A stretch of DNA of 64,000 nt from an uncultured Paracoccaceae bacterium. Lineage in GTDB: Bacteria > Pseudomonadota > Alphaproteobacteria > Rhodobacterales > Rhodobacteraceae. A program made the position numbers and the translations under genes. Position 1 is the first letter of the stretch; each line of letters starts with the position of its first letter. Location: contig CANNFA010000007.1 of the NCBI GenBank assembly GCA_947503765.1, forward strand, positions 1 to 64,000. The letters run 5' to 3'. The notes beneath the pieces were generated by a model, which saw nothing but the letters and a program-made list of their open reading frames with translations, was not told where the DNA came from and did not search any database. Shown here piece after piece: positions 1-8,341 of the stretch.

Positions 1-6
1 TCAAAA

Positions 7-28
7 TGTCCATTATCGAGAATGGACA
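7..28. promoter_or_regulatory. Inverted repeat, possible operator
   Basis: Two perfect 8-base arms, TGTCCATT and AATGGACA, are separated by six bases. The site lies in the AT-richer 215-base stretch before the first gene, in which no coding region was recognised. It could be the operator of a gene lying left of the window or of the glycosylation operon about 190 bases downstream. No regulator can be named from sequence alone. Confidence 0.35.
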
Positions 29-215
29 CTATCAGCCGCGGTCTCCCCACATCAGAGCGGTCAGACCGGACGCATACGAGAGGGTGACTTCGCGCCTCGT
101 ATCAGCGCCCCCGCAATGAGTCGGAAATCTCCAGAAATCGGCCGAAGAGTTACGCCACAATTATGCCGAAATTGTCGAATAGTTCACCTTATGGCAACAA
201 TTCTGAGGCAGGCAC

Positions 216-1019
216 ATGCGGCACACGAGCAGCGAAACATGGAATCCGAAGGCCGGAGCGCATTTCTACGACGCACGCTTTTTTGACTACATATCGGACG
301 GCGCCCGATCGTCGGCCGAGACTGTAGTCGGCGTTCTGGCGCCGCTTCTCGGGACATCGGCTTCGGTCCTCGACGTTGGCTGCGGCCAGGGCATCTGGGC
401 AGCACGTTTCGCCAAAGAGACGAGTGTCTCGGAGGTCATCGGCGTCGACGGAGCCTACGTCGACCGGGGCAAGCTGGCCATGCCTGCGGAGAGTTTCGTT
501 TCCCATGATCTCACCACGCCGCTCGATCTCGGCCGGAGCTTTACGCTGGCCCTTTCCCTCGAGGTTGGCGAGCACCTCCCGTCCGAGGCCACCCCGGTAC
601 TTGTAGACACCCTCGCCGACCATGCCGACATCGTCGCCTTCTCGGCAGCGGTGCCGGGACAAGGAGGCGAGCATCACGTCAACGAACGCCCGCTCGACGA
701 CTGGCGTGCCGAGTTCGCCCGCCGCGGATACGCTGCTTTCGACTACGTCCGCCCCTTTCTGGCCGGACGCACGGACGTCGAACCTTGGTATCGCTACAAT
801 ATCCTTCTTTACGTGAAGGAGGAGGTCGCCCGGTCTCTGCCGGAAACGGTCCGCAGGACGCGCCTCGACGATGACGCGCCAGTTCCAGACGTCTCGCCAT
901 TTCTCTGGCGGCTCCGCTGCGCAGCGCTGCGCTCTGTGCCGCGCCCTGCTGTCGACCGCATCGCTTTGGCCAAGCATGCGCTCGTGCGCGCCGCTCGGGC
1001 AAAGCGCGCGGGGAAGTGA
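216..1019 (+). CDS. Class I SAM-dependent methyltransferase
   Basis: This 267-residue soluble protein probably transfers a methyl group from S-adenosylmethionine to a small molecule or sugar precursor. The SAM-binding motif I reads VLDVGCGQGIWAARFA at about residues 51-66, followed by an acidic motif II (IGVDGAYVD), the usual class I Rossmann layout. The C-terminal quarter is basic and rich in Arg and Ala and matches no domain I recognise. It is the first gene of a four-gene run in which each gene overlaps the next, with a GtrA flippase and glycosyltransferases downstream. A role in modifying a surface glycan is therefore inferred from context. The real substrate cannot be read from the sequence. 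Confidence 0.8.
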   Translation: MRHTSSETWNPKAGAHFYDARFFDYISDGARSSAETVVGVLAPLLGTSASVLDVGCGQGIWAARFAKETSVSEVIGVDGAYVDRGKLAMPAESFVSHDLTTPLDLGRSFTLALSLEVGEHLPSEATPVLVDTLADHADIVAFSAAVPGQGGEHHVNERPLDDWRAEFARRGYAAFDYVRPFLAGRTDVEPWYRYNILLYVKEEVARSLPETVRRTRLDDDAPVPDVSPFLWRLRCAALRSVPRPAVDRIALAKHALVRAARAKRAGK

Positions 1020-1417
1020 TGGACGCGGCCATGGAAGAACGGGGCCATGGGAGCCTGACACAGTTCCTGTGTTTCGCGCTAATTGGCGCCGCGACGGCGT
1101 TGATCTTTGCGGTGGGCTACGTCGTCCTTCGTGAGACCGGTGTCCCGGCCGCCACTGCTACGACGCTCTCTTATCTTGCCGCGATTACGTTCCAGTATAT
1201 TGGGCATTCCGGCTTCACGTTCCACAGGAAACCGCGCGACCGCAGGCAGTTTTTTCGGTTTCTCGCTCTCAACGGAGCCGGTTTGGTCATGGCGATGGCG
1301 ATTACGCTTTCTCTGACAGAGTATCTTGGTGCACCCGACTGGGCGGCAAGCGTAGCCGTAATTCTTGTACTCCCAATGATGAACTGGATCTTCATGCGCC
1401 TTTGGGTTTTCGCATGA
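1019..1417 (+). CDS. GtrA family membrane protein
   Basis: A 132-residue, four-helix membrane protein of the GtrA/DPMS type. Such proteins are thought to flip polyprenyl-phosphate-linked sugars across the inner membrane or to assist the partner glycosyltransferase. Hydrophobic segments lie at about residues 12-30, 38-58, 75-95 and 105-125. An aromatic and basic loop (SGFTFHRKPRDRRQFFRF) in the middle is typical of the family. The ATG at 1019 overlaps the preceding stop codon (TGATG). An in-frame GTG at 1016 and an ATG at 1031 are alternatives. It is coupled to the GT2 gene downstream by an ATGA overlap, as in other GtrA-GtrB pairs. Confidence 0.85.
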   Translation: MDAAMEERGHGSLTQFLCFALIGAATALIFAVGYVVLRETGVPAATATTLSYLAAITFQYIGHSGFTFHRKPRDRRQFFRFLALNGAGLVMAMAITLSLTEYLGAPDWAASVAVILVLPMMNWIFMRLWVFA

Positions 1418-2409
1418 CGGAGTCAGGGTTACGCATGCCGCCGACGCTGGACCTGGTCGTTCCATGCTTTAACGAGGAAGCTTGCCTCGGGCGGCTTGTC
1501 GATAGGCTGGGTGCGCTTTCCGAGAAGCTCCTGCGCGAGGGCCGGATCGCTGGGCACGCCCGGGTCGTCCTTGTCGACGACGGTTCGTCAGACGCAACCT
1601 GGGAAATGATCGAGACCGCCGCGCAGACAGCCCGGTTTCAGGATGGCATCGAGATCAAGGGGATCAAGCTGTCGCGCAACCACGGCCACCAGCGTGCGCT
1701 TCTTGCGGGCCTGATGTCGGCGGAAGCTGAAGCGATCGTCAGCCTTGACGCGGATCTGCAGGACGACCTCTGCGCGGTCTCGCGGATGATAGATGCGTAC
1801 CGTGGGGGCGCGGAGATCGTGTTCGGTGTCCGGGCGTCACGAGCTTCGGATACTTCCTTCAAGCGTATCACAGCGCGTGCCTACTACCGGATCCTAAACG
1901 GCATCGGCGTCGATGTGGTTGCTGATCATGCGGATTTCAGGCTGATGTCCCGGAAGGCCCTTGCGGCGCTTCGTGCACACCCCGAGGTCAACCTGTTCCT
2001 CAGGGGGCTTGTCCGCTCGCTCGGCTTCTCCTCGGCCACGGTTACCTACGACAGGGCAAAGCGTGTCGCGGGCACCACAAAATATCCTCTTGCTGCGATG
2101 GTTTCGCTGGCCATTGAGGGCATCACGTCCTTCTCGACGAGGCCTCTGCGCTACGTCACGTGGATTGGCTTCATGATTGCGCTCTTCTCGCTGGGATACA
2201 TCCTCTGGGCGGTTCTTGCCCGGCTTCTCGGCATCACCGTCTCTGGCTGGGCGTCTATTGTCGGCTCAATCTACCTTCTCGGGGGCGTCCAGCTTTTCGC
2301 GCTCGGGGTTTTCGGTGAATATCTGGGACGCATCTACCTCGAGACGAAGCGCCGCCCGCAGTTCCTGATAGATCACGAGGTCCGGAGCGACGAGGACAAA
2401 GAGACATGA
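1414..2409 (+). CDS. GT2 glycosyltransferase, GtrB/DPM1-like
   Basis: A 331-residue polyprenyl-phosphate glycosyltransferase that would load a sugar from a nucleotide-sugar onto a lipid carrier at the cytoplasmic face. The N-terminal GT-A domain starts LDLVVPCFNEEACLGRLVDRL, carries VLVDDGSSDATWEMI and has the metal-binding DADLQDD. Two hydrophobic helices follow near residues 245-265 and 280-305, the usual GtrB topology. ATG 1414 forms an ATGA overlap with the GtrA stop and is preferred over the in-frame TTG at 1402. The downstream membrane protein overlaps its stop codon in the same way. Which sugar is used cannot be told. Confidence 0.9.
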   Translation: MTESGLRMPPTLDLVVPCFNEEACLGRLVDRLGALSEKLLREGRIAGHARVVLVDDGSSDATWEMIETAAQTARFQDGIEIKGIKLSRNHGHQRALLAGLMSAEAEAIVSLDADLQDDLCAVSRMIDAYRGGAEIVFGVRASRASDTSFKRITARAYYRILNGIGVDVVADHADFRLMSRKALAALRAHPEVNLFLRGLVRSLGFSSATVTYDRAKRVAGTTKYPLAAMVSLAIEGITSFSTRPLRYVTWIGFMIALFSLGYILWAVLARLLGITVSGWASIVGSIYLLGGVQLFALGVFGEYLGRIYLETKRRPQFLIDHEVRSDEDKET

Positions 2410-3965
2410 CCGAAGATGCAGCCACGAATTCGACGTCAATGACGCGGTTCTGGATCGGCGCAGGGTTGGTCGCAGCGCTTCTGCTCGCAGTCGTGCCGAT
2501 CCTATCCCATCCGCACCTTCCGCTGATCGACCTGCCCAACCACATCGCGCGGCACTATATCGCGGCAAACCCCGGAACCGCTCTCGACGCCTATTACAGT
2601 TATGCCTTTGCTGCGAAGGGCAACTCAGCCGGCGATCTGCTCTGGCTCGCTGGCGGCCGATTTCTTTTCGATGCGCACAGCTTCTCGTCAATCCTTATGG
2701 CTCTGTACGCTGCGAATTTCGTGCTCGCGTCTTTGGTGCTTGGCCGAGTCTTCCACGGACGATGGACGCCATGGCCGCTCGCGACGGTCCTTGTTGTTTA
2801 CAATACCCCGTTCTTTTGGGGGTTCCAGAATTTTCTCGTGACTGTGCCGCTGGCGCTCTACGCCCTTGCGGCGTGGATCTGGTTCGAGAGCGTGCGGCCT
2901 TGGTTGCGTGCTCTCGTATTCATGCCGGTTGGCGTTGCGCTCTACCAGCTGCACATACTGGGCTTCGTCGTGCTGATGGTCGGTGTATTCGGGCGTGAGG
3001 TGCATCGCCTGATCCTGTCCGGCGCCGATTGGCCACGGTACCTGCTGACCCATTCGGTGGCAGCGTTGCCCTTCCTCGTACCGCTCGGCGTCACGCTTTC
3101 CACTATGCTGACGGCCGCGCCCAACGCATATGGCGACAACACGCGCTACGGCACGCTCTCCGAACGTATCGACATGCTGACCTCGCCGGTCGCAGCCGTG
3201 TCGGTCGACGCGCCAATGGGTTTGGTGGGGACCGGTGTGCTGGCTATTCTGGCGATCGGCGCGGCGCTTCTCACACTTCGGAGGACCTCCGGCCCCCGCC
3301 TTGTTCTAGCGCCGAATGCGGTCGGGCCAATCATCGCGCTTGCCGTCCTGTGCCTTGCCGTGCCGGTGGTCCTTGATGGTGTGGCGCTCGTCCAGATCCG
3401 GTTTCCGTTCGTAGTCGTCGCCGTCGCGATTGCCGGGACCCACTGGCGCGGCACCGAACCCAATCATGCCGTTGCGATTGCTCTTATTTTCGGCGCCCTT
3501 GCGGTTGGGCGGTCAGCCACAGTCCAGAACTACGCCGAAAGCCACAGTGCGGACGTTGCCGACCTCGCTTCGGTTCTTGCGCCGCTGCCCACCGGTGCGC
3601 GCCTGCTGCCTGTCCGTATGACCCCGGTCTTCCAGCCAAGCACGGACTGGCACCTCCAAGCTCATGCTGTGCCCTTTTCACAAGCCTTCGTACCCACGCT
3701 CTTCCGCGGCGCTCACGCGCTCAAAGTCAATCCGAACTGGCTGCACCTGACCGCGGCGCAGGGAATGAGCATTCCCGCGCGATATGTTCTTGGCGCTGAT
3801 CCCGTTCCGTCCGAGCGTGTCCAAGGTTTCTGGCCTGACGGTATCGCGAGCTACACCCATCTTCTTGCGCTCGATCCTTTGCCGCACGAGTTGATCGGAG
3901 GTAATCTCCGGCTGCTTTCGAGTAACGGACGCTTCGCGGTTTACACCATCAGCGACCCGCCTTAA
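2406..3965 (+). CDS. Polytopic membrane protein, GT-C-like
   Basis: A 519-residue integral membrane protein with about ten hydrophobic segments spread over residues 15-390 and a periplasmic-looking C-terminal domain of about 130 residues. The first periplasmic loop contains LIDLPNHIARH, an acidic-plus-histidine motif in the position where GT-C glycosyltransferases keep their catalytic Asp. As the last gene of a methyltransferase-GtrA-GtrB operon it occupies the place of the strain-specific GtrC transferase, which moves the lipid-linked sugar onto a surface polymer. That role is inferred from position and topology. No close family was recognised. Its start forms an ATGA overlap with the GT2 stop. 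Confidence 0.65.
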   Translation: MTEDAATNSTSMTRFWIGAGLVAALLLAVVPILSHPHLPLIDLPNHIARHYIAANPGTALDAYYSYAFAAKGNSAGDLLWLAGGRFLFDAHSFSSILMALYAANFVLASLVLGRVFHGRWTPWPLATVLVVYNTPFFWGFQNFLVTVPLALYALAAWIWFESVRPWLRALVFMPVGVALYQLHILGFVVLMVGVFGREVHRLILSGADWPRYLLTHSVAALPFLVPLGVTLSTMLTAAPNAYGDNTRYGTLSERIDMLTSPVAAVSVDAPMGLVGTGVLAILAIGAALLTLRRTSGPRLVLAPNAVGPIIALAVLCLAVPVVLDGVALVQIRFPFVVVAVAIAGTHWRGTEPNHAVAIALIFGALAVGRSATVQNYAESHSADVADLASVLAPLPTGARLLPVRMTPVFQPSTDWHLQAHAVPFSQAFVPTLFRGAHALKVNPNWLHLTAAQGMSIPARYVLGADPVPSERVQGFWPDGIASYTHLLALDPLPHELIGGNLRLLSSNGRFAVYTISDPP

Positions 3966-4304
3966 GTTGGCACTGAGCCAAGCAACCTAACGCTCGACGA
4001 ACGACCGCTTCCCGCCGCTTTGTATTATTTGCTGCGTCACGCCATCTCGACTGAGCCACGCCGTGGGCGTCGCTGCGAAGCGTTTCCGATTGCAGTTCAA
4101 TTTCGGGAAAGGGGATTTGGGGCTTCGGTTTCGTGGTTTGCTATGGCCGTGGTGTATGTCAGCTCTGTATACGTGCCGTGTCTCCAGATTGAATGCACAA
4201 TCCAGATATCGGCCGATTGCGCAGTTATATTGTCTATAAATAGCGGAACAAATTGAGTGGTTGATCAAGTACAATATTGGAATTAAATAAAAATTATACG
4301 ATAA
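3966..4304. other. AT-rich intergenic stretch at island edge
   Basis: No convincing gene is visible here. Base composition falls steadily, and the last 110 bases are strongly AT-rich, ending in a run of A and T just before 4305, where the sequence becomes abruptly GC-rich and host-like. A short reverse-strand open frame exists near 3987-4130 but matches nothing I recognise. The stretch is best read as the right edge of the laterally acquired glycosylation operon. Confidence 0.5.
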
Positions 4305-4562
4305 ATGGTGCCCTATGTCGGCATCTACTCGGCCGACACGAACACCGCGCTGCGCACCAAGAACTTCGAGCTTTGCATGCGCGATCACGGCTATGCGCAG
4401 GCCAAGCTGCCGTTCTGCACCGGCGACAAGGCGAAGGCCGCCGAGAAACGCGCGCGCCTGCCGCAGAACCGCGCGCGGGTCATGCACATCACGCAGGCAA
4501 GCTGTTACGTGCACAAACCGGACGGCACCCCGTTCCTCTACACGCCCGAAGCGAATGCGTAG
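4305..4562 (+). CDS. Hypothetical protein, probably 5'-truncated
   Basis: This 85-residue frame begins inside the AT-to-GC junction. It has no signal peptide or obvious start signals, but its body (YVGIYSADTNTALRTKNFEL) looks like the interior of a longer host gene. Cys residues occur in CMRDHGYAQAKLPFCTGD and near the end. Codon use is host-like from the third codon on, whereas the 110 bases upstream are AT-rich and non-coding. A lipoprotein gene follows with an 8-base overlap. The likely reading is the 3' remnant of a conserved gene cut by the arrival of the upstream island. An intact small gene using ATG 4305 cannot be excluded. Confidence 0.5.
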   Translation: MVPYVGIYSADTNTALRTKNFELCMRDHGYAQAKLPFCTGDKAKAAEKRARLPQNRARVMHITQASCYVHKPDGTPFLYTPEANA

Positions 4563-4860
4563 CGCGCGGATCGGTGCGCTGGGCGCGGGCCTTGCGCTGC
4601 TGCTCGCGGGCTGCGACGCGCCGTCGCCGGGGTTCGCCGGCGCGGACCGGCGGCACGTCACGCTCGAAGGCGTCGGGATCGACGTCTATCTGGGGGAAAA
4701 GCGCGCGCAGGCGATCATCCCCGGCTCGACCCTCGGGCTGCCCTATTCCGACGCCGAGCGTCTGATGCTGGCCGCGATCCGGGCAGAGGCGCGGTGCGAC
4801 AAGGTGTCGATGCTGCGCATGTCCGACAAGTCGGTGCTGACGGCGAAACTGGACTGCTGA
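4555..4860 (+). CDS. Small lipoprotein, unknown function
   Basis: A 101-residue protein with a lipoprotein signal peptide: basic MRSAR, a hydrophobic core, then the lipobox LLAGC with the acylated Cys at about residue 20. The mature part (about 80 residues) contains YLGEKRAQAIIPGSTLGLPY and two more Cys residues, and is not a family I recognise. Asp after the Cys would favour inner-membrane retention under the E. coli Lol rule, which may not hold here. It overlaps the upstream frame by 8 bases. Confidence 0.65.
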   Translation: MRSARIGALGAGLALLLAGCDAPSPGFAGADRRHVTLEGVGIDVYLGEKRAQAIIPGSTLGLPYSDAERLMLAAIRAEARCDKVSMLRMSDKSVLTAKLDC

Positions 4861-4936
4861 CCGCGACCGGCGCACATCGCGATTGACCGGGCGCCGCGCG
4901 TCGGTCATCACCGCCCGGACCAGTCGCCGGAGCCGC

Positions 4937-5683
4937 GTGTTGAAGCCCTTCCTGATCCTCCAGCTGCGCCCCGAGACCGAGGCGGCCGATAACGAATACG
5001 CCGCCTTCCTCGACAAGGGCGGGATCGCGGCGCAGGACACGCACCGCATCCGGCTGGAGCGTGATCCGCTGCCGGGGGGCCTTGATCTTGCGGCCTATGC
5101 GGGCGTGATCGTCGGCGGCGGGCCGGGCTGCGTCTCCGACCCGCCCGAAACGAAGGATCCCGCCGAGGCGCGGGCCGAGGCCGCGATCCTGTCGCTCATG
5201 CCCGAGATCTGCGCGCGCGATCTGCCGTTCCTCGGGTGCTGCTACGGCGTCGGCATCCTAGCGCGGCATCTGGGCGGCACCGTGTCCAAGGAAAACTACG
5301 GCGAGCCTGTGGGCACCTCCACCTGCACGCTTACGGGTGCGGGCCGCGCCGATCCGCTGCTGGCCGGCTGCCCGGACAGGTTCGACGCCTTCGTCGGCCA
5401 CAAGGAGGCCGCGCAGGATCTGCCGCCGGGCTGCGCGCACCTGCTCGCCTCCGATCCCTGCCCGTTCCAGATGTTCCGCCACGGCCGGAACGTCTATGCC
5501 ACGCAGTTCCACCCCGAGGCCGACGCCGCCGTGTTCCACACCCGGATCGAGATCTACAAGCATCGCGGCTATTTCGCCCCGGAAGAGGCCGCGGGTCTGA
5601 ACGCCATGGTCGCTGCCGCCGATGTGCACGCGCCGGTGCGCATCCTGCGCAATTTCGTCGCCCGCTACGGCGGGCGCGGCTGA
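4937..5683 (+). CDS. Class I glutamine amidotransferase-like protein
   Basis: A single-domain glutamine amidotransferase of about 248 residues resembling the stand-alone GMP synthase-like GATase group. The nucleophile elbow reads FLGCCYGVGIL and the His-Glu pair is in ATQFHPEAD, so the triad is intact. Such proteins hydrolyse glutamine or gamma-glutamyl compounds, and no synthetase domain is attached. The GTG at 4937 is chosen because the protein then begins at VLKPFLILQLRPE. The upstream in-frame ATG at 4883 would add a low-complexity Arg-rich leader. The neighbours give no pathway, so the acceptor is unknown. Confidence 0.8.
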   Translation: MLKPFLILQLRPETEAADNEYAAFLDKGGIAAQDTHRIRLERDPLPGGLDLAAYAGVIVGGGPGCVSDPPETKDPAEARAEAAILSLMPEICARDLPFLGCCYGVGILARHLGGTVSKENYGEPVGTSTCTLTGAGRADPLLAGCPDRFDAFVGHKEAAQDLPPGCAHLLASDPCPFQMFRHGRNVYATQFHPEADAAVFHTRIEIYKHRGYFAPEEAAGLNAMVAAADVHAPVRILRNFVARYGGRG

Positions 5684-5686
5684 GCC

Positions 5687-6004
5687 TCAGGCCACCGGTC
5701 GCGTGCGCAGGAACAGGTAGAGCGGCAGGCCGCAGGACACCCCGATCAGGAACGTCGCCGGCACCGCCAGCAGCGCCAGCCAGTTCTTGCGCACCCAGGT
5801 CTCCGCCAGGATCCAGACCGTCAGCGCCACCGCCGCGATCGTCAGATCCCAGACCAGCCCGATGCTGCCCGGCGTGACGAACCAGCTGTCCGTCAGCGCG
5901 GCCAGTGTGAACCCGTCCTGTCGCCATTGCGCGATGAACCAGTACATCGGATGCACCGCGCCCCAGACCGCCAGCGCCAGATAGATCATCCGCAGCGGCG
6001 ACAT
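5687..6004 (-). CDS. DUF2834 family membrane protein
   Basis: A protein of about 105 residues with three hydrophobic segments, beginning MSPLRMIYLALAVWGAVHP and containing the SWFVTPGSIGLVWDL region typical of DUF2834. The function of the family is unknown. ATG at 6004 is preferred over the in-frame TTG at 6016. The gene lies just downstream of the 47-residue lipoprotein and argH on the same strand, so it is probably the last gene of that operon. The convergent amidotransferase gene ends four bases away. Confidence 0.75.
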   Translation of the reverse strand: MSPLRMIYLALAVWGAVHPMYWFIAQWRQDGFTLAALTDSWFVTPGSIGLVWDLTIAAVALTVWILAETWVRKNWLALLAVPATFLIGVSCGLPLYLFLRTRPVA

Positions 6005-6008
6005 GGCC

Positions 6009-6152
6009 CTAGCCAAAGAAATTGTCGGGGTCGATCTCGGCCGGATCGGTCACGTTGCGCGGGTCGATATCCGATCCCGGCGGCACCGGCGGACCGGCCA
6101 CGCCGCAGCCCGCGACACCCAGAACCAGCAGAAACAGCCAAGCCAGTCTCAT
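6009..6152 (-). CDS. Small lipoprotein (47 aa) after argH
   Basis: A 47-residue peptide lipoprotein. The signal [16 protein letters not shown] ends in a lipobox with Cys at residue 16, and the mature part is Pro- and Asp-rich, ending DPDNFFG. The start codon overlaps the argH stop (ATGA), which supports translation. Tiny lipoproteins following argH resemble the LptM (YifL) type that assists LptD oxidation next to lysA in enterobacteria, but this link is only an analogy based on size and location. Confidence 0.7.
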   Translation of the reverse strand: MRLAWLFLLVLGVAGCGVAGPPVPPGSDIDPRNVTDPAEIDPDNFFG

Positions 6153-7540
6153 CCCAGCACCTCCTTCCAGCGCGCCACCTGCGCGCGCACGTTGGCCGGC
6201 GCGGTTCCGCCGTAACTGGTGCGGCTGGCGACCGAGTTGTGCACGCCGAGCACGTCGAACACGTCCGCCCGGATGCCGCCATGCACGCCCTGCATCTGCG
6301 CGAGGCTCAGGTCGGGCAGATCGCAGCCCTCGCGCTCGGCCAGCGCCACCAGCGTTCCGGTCACATGATGCGCCTCGCGGAACGGCAGGTCCAGCTCCCT
6401 GACCAGCCAGTCGGCCAGATCGGTGGCGGTGGAAAAGCCGCTGGCCGCCGCCGCCTCCAGCGCGGGGCGGTTCGGGGTGGTGTCGCGCACCATCCCCTCC
6501 ATCGCCGCCAGCGACAAAAGCAGCGTGTCGGCGGCGTCGAAGACCTGTTCCTTGTCCTCCTGCATGTCCTTGGAATAGGCCAGCGGCAGCCCTTTCATCA
6601 CCGTGAACAGCGCCACCATCGCGCCCATGATCCGCCCCGTCTTGGCGCGCAGCAATTCCGCCGCGTCCGGGTTCTTCTTTTGCGGCATGATCGACGATCC
6701 GGTGGAAAAACGGTCCGACAGCGCGACAAAGCGGAACTGCGCCGACGACCAGATCACCAGCTCTTCGGCCAGCCGCGACAGGTGCATGGCCGCAATCGCG
6801 GCGGCCGACAGGAATTCCAGCGCGAAATCGCGGTCCGACACCGCGTCGAGCGAATTGGCCATCGGCCGCTCGAAGCCCAGCGCCTCCGCCGTCGCGTCCC
6901 GGTCGATGGGAAACGACGTGCCGGCCAGCGCGGCGGCGCCCAGCGGGCATTCGTTCATCCGCGCGCGCGCATCCGCGAGCCGCCCCCGGTCGCGCGCGAA
7001 CATTTCCACATAGGCCAGCATGTGGTGGCCCCAGGTCACCGGCTGCGCGGTCTGCAGATGGGTGAAGCCCGGCATCACCCAGTCCGCCCCCGCCTCGGCC
7101 TGCGCCAGAAGCGCCGATTGCAGCGCCCGAAGCCCCGCATCCGCCGCGTCGCATTGGTCCCGCACCCACAGCCGGAAATCGGTCGCCACCTGGTCGTTGC
7201 GCGACCGCGCCGTGTGCAGCCGCCCCGCCGCCTCGCCGATCAGTGTCTTCAGCCGCGCCTCGACATTCATGTGGATGTCCTCGAGCGCGGCCGAGAATTC
7301 GAAGGATCCCGCCTCGATTTCTGACAAAACGGTGAGCAGCCCTTCCCGTATCGCCTCGGCATCTCTATCGGTAAGGATGCCCTGTGCCGCCAGCATCGCG
7401 GCATGGGCACGAGAGCCCCGGATGTCCTGGGCGTAAAGCCGCTTGTCGAAGCCGATGGAGGCGTTGATCGCCTCCATGATGGCATCGGGCCCATCGGCGA
7501 AACGCCCGCCCCACATGGCGTTCGAGGTCGTGTCGGTCAT
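6149..7540 (-). CDS. argH: Argininosuccinate lyase
   Basis: ArgH cleaves argininosuccinate to arginine and fumarate, the last step of arginine synthesis in the cytoplasm. The 463-residue length is normal. Family landmarks are MWGGRF near the N-terminus, [13 protein letters not shown], and the fumarase/ASL superfamily signature [16 protein letters not shown] with the mobile catalytic-loop Ser. The start ATG has GAAGGGTG upstream. It is divergent from the thioredoxin-like gene with only 22 bases between start codons, so the two promoters must overlap or lie inside each other's coding sequence. The lipoprotein gene downstream overlaps its stop. Confidence 0.97.
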   Translation of the reverse strand: MTDTTSNAMWGGRFADGPDAIMEAINASIGFDKRLYAQDIRGSRAHAAMLAAQGILTDRDAEAIREGLLTVLSEIEAGSFEFSAALEDIHMNVEARLKTLIGEAAGRLHTARSRNDQVATDFRLWVRDQCDAADAGLRALQSALLAQAEAGADWVMPGFTHLQTAQPVTWGHHMLAYVEMFARDRGRLADARARMNECPLGAAALAGTSFPIDRDATAEALGFERPMANSLDAVSDRDFALEFLSAAAIAAMHLSRLAEELVIWSSAQFRFVALSDRFSTGSSIMPQKKNPDAAELLRAKTGRIMGAMVALFTVMKGLPLAYSKDMQEDKEQVFDAADTLLLSLAAMEGMVRDTTPNRPALEAAAASGFSTATDLADWLVRELDLPFREAHHVTGTLVALAEREGCDLPDLSLAQMQGVHGGIRADVFDVLGVHNSVASRTSYGGTAPANVRAQVARWKEVLG

Positions 7541-7562
7541 TTGTCACCCTTCGGAGGGAAAT

Positions 7563-8123
7563 ATGCGCTGGTTCCGGTTTGCCGTCCTCTACACCTGCCT
7601 CGGCCTCGCCGCAAATGTCGCCGCCGCGGCCGACCGCGACGCGCTGGAGGCGATGCGCGAGGGCGACATGCGCAAGCTGGTCTTCTCGGAGGCGAAAGCC
7701 GTGCCGGACACCCCGTTCCTCGACGCGTCCGAGGCCGAGATGACGCTGGCCGATCTGAAGGGCAAGTACCTGCTGGTCAACTTCTGGGCCACCTGGTGCG
7801 CCCCCTGCCGCGAAGAGATGCCGGCCCTGTCCGAATTGCAGGCCGATCTCGGCGGTGACGCCTTCGAGGTCGTGACCATCGCCACCGGCCGCAACCCGCC
7901 CGCCGCGATGCGCCGCTTCTTCGGCGAGGTCGGCGTCGACAACCTGCCGCTCTACCGCGACCCGACCCAGGCGCTGGCGCGGCAGATGTCGGTGCTGGCA
8001 ATGCCGGTCTCGGTGATCCTCGATCCCGATGGCAACGAGATCGCGCGGCTGGTCGGCGATGCCGACTGGGCCAGCGACCACGCCCGCGCCATCGTCACCG
8101 CGCTGACGGGGACCGATGGCTGA
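7563..8123 (+). CDS. TlpA-type periplasmic thiol-disulfide oxidoreductase
   Basis: A 186-residue exported thioredoxin-fold protein. An N-terminal hydrophobic signal (about residues 4-22, ending ANVAAAA) leads to the redox motif FWATWCAPCREEMP with Cys79 and Cys82 in the WCxxC form of TlpA/ResA/CcmG proteins. The cis-Pro loop AMPVSVILD follows about 75 residues later. TlpA-like proteins reduce apocytochrome c or copper-site thiols, and this genome needs that for cbb3 oxidase, but the gene is not near cco genes here. The start ATG at 7563 follows GGAGGG. Its promoter region is shared with divergent argH. Confidence 0.88.
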   Translation: MRWFRFAVLYTCLGLAANVAAAADRDALEAMREGDMRKLVFSEAKAVPDTPFLDASEAEMTLADLKGKYLLVNFWATWCAPCREEMPALSELQADLGGDAFEVVTIATGRNPPAAMRRFFGEVGVDNLPLYRDPTQALARQMSVLAMPVSVILDPDGNEIARLVGDADWASDHARAIVTALTGTDG

Positions 8124-8127
8124 CGCC

Positions 8128-8271
8128 GCCGCGCCTTCGCCGGGCCGCCCCTTCGGCCCGGCGATCGGGTGACGTTCGTGTCTCCGTGTCGGCCTCACGC
8201 GGATATTGGCAGGATAAACCAGGACGCTCGACGGCCGGGATCGCCGCGCCGCGGCCCGCCGACAACGCGGC
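8128..8271. repeat. Long-hairpin intergenic repeat, family B, copy 1
   Basis: About 144 bases with imperfect inverted ends (GCCGCGCCTTCGCCGGGCCG on the left, its diverged complement at 8252-8271). The left arm contains its own short hairpin. The inner block GATCGCCGCGCCGCGGCCC just before the right end recurs at 27481. The element fills most of the 218-base space between the thioredoxin gene and the Ldh2 gene. The left hairpin could act as a terminator for the thioredoxin gene. Confidence 0.6.
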
Positions 8272-8341
8272 TTGCGGCCTGCCGGCCTTGCCGCCCCGCA
8301 CCTTGCATGGCATCTGAGCCGGTTACAGGAAAGGACACGCC

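Noticed and set aside
3987-4661. Reverse-strand frame of 224 codons, possible transposase end
   Set aside because: It crosses the AT-to-GC junction and the opposite-strand lipoprotein gene. No transposase motif (DDE, HTH) or terminal inverted repeats could be seen.
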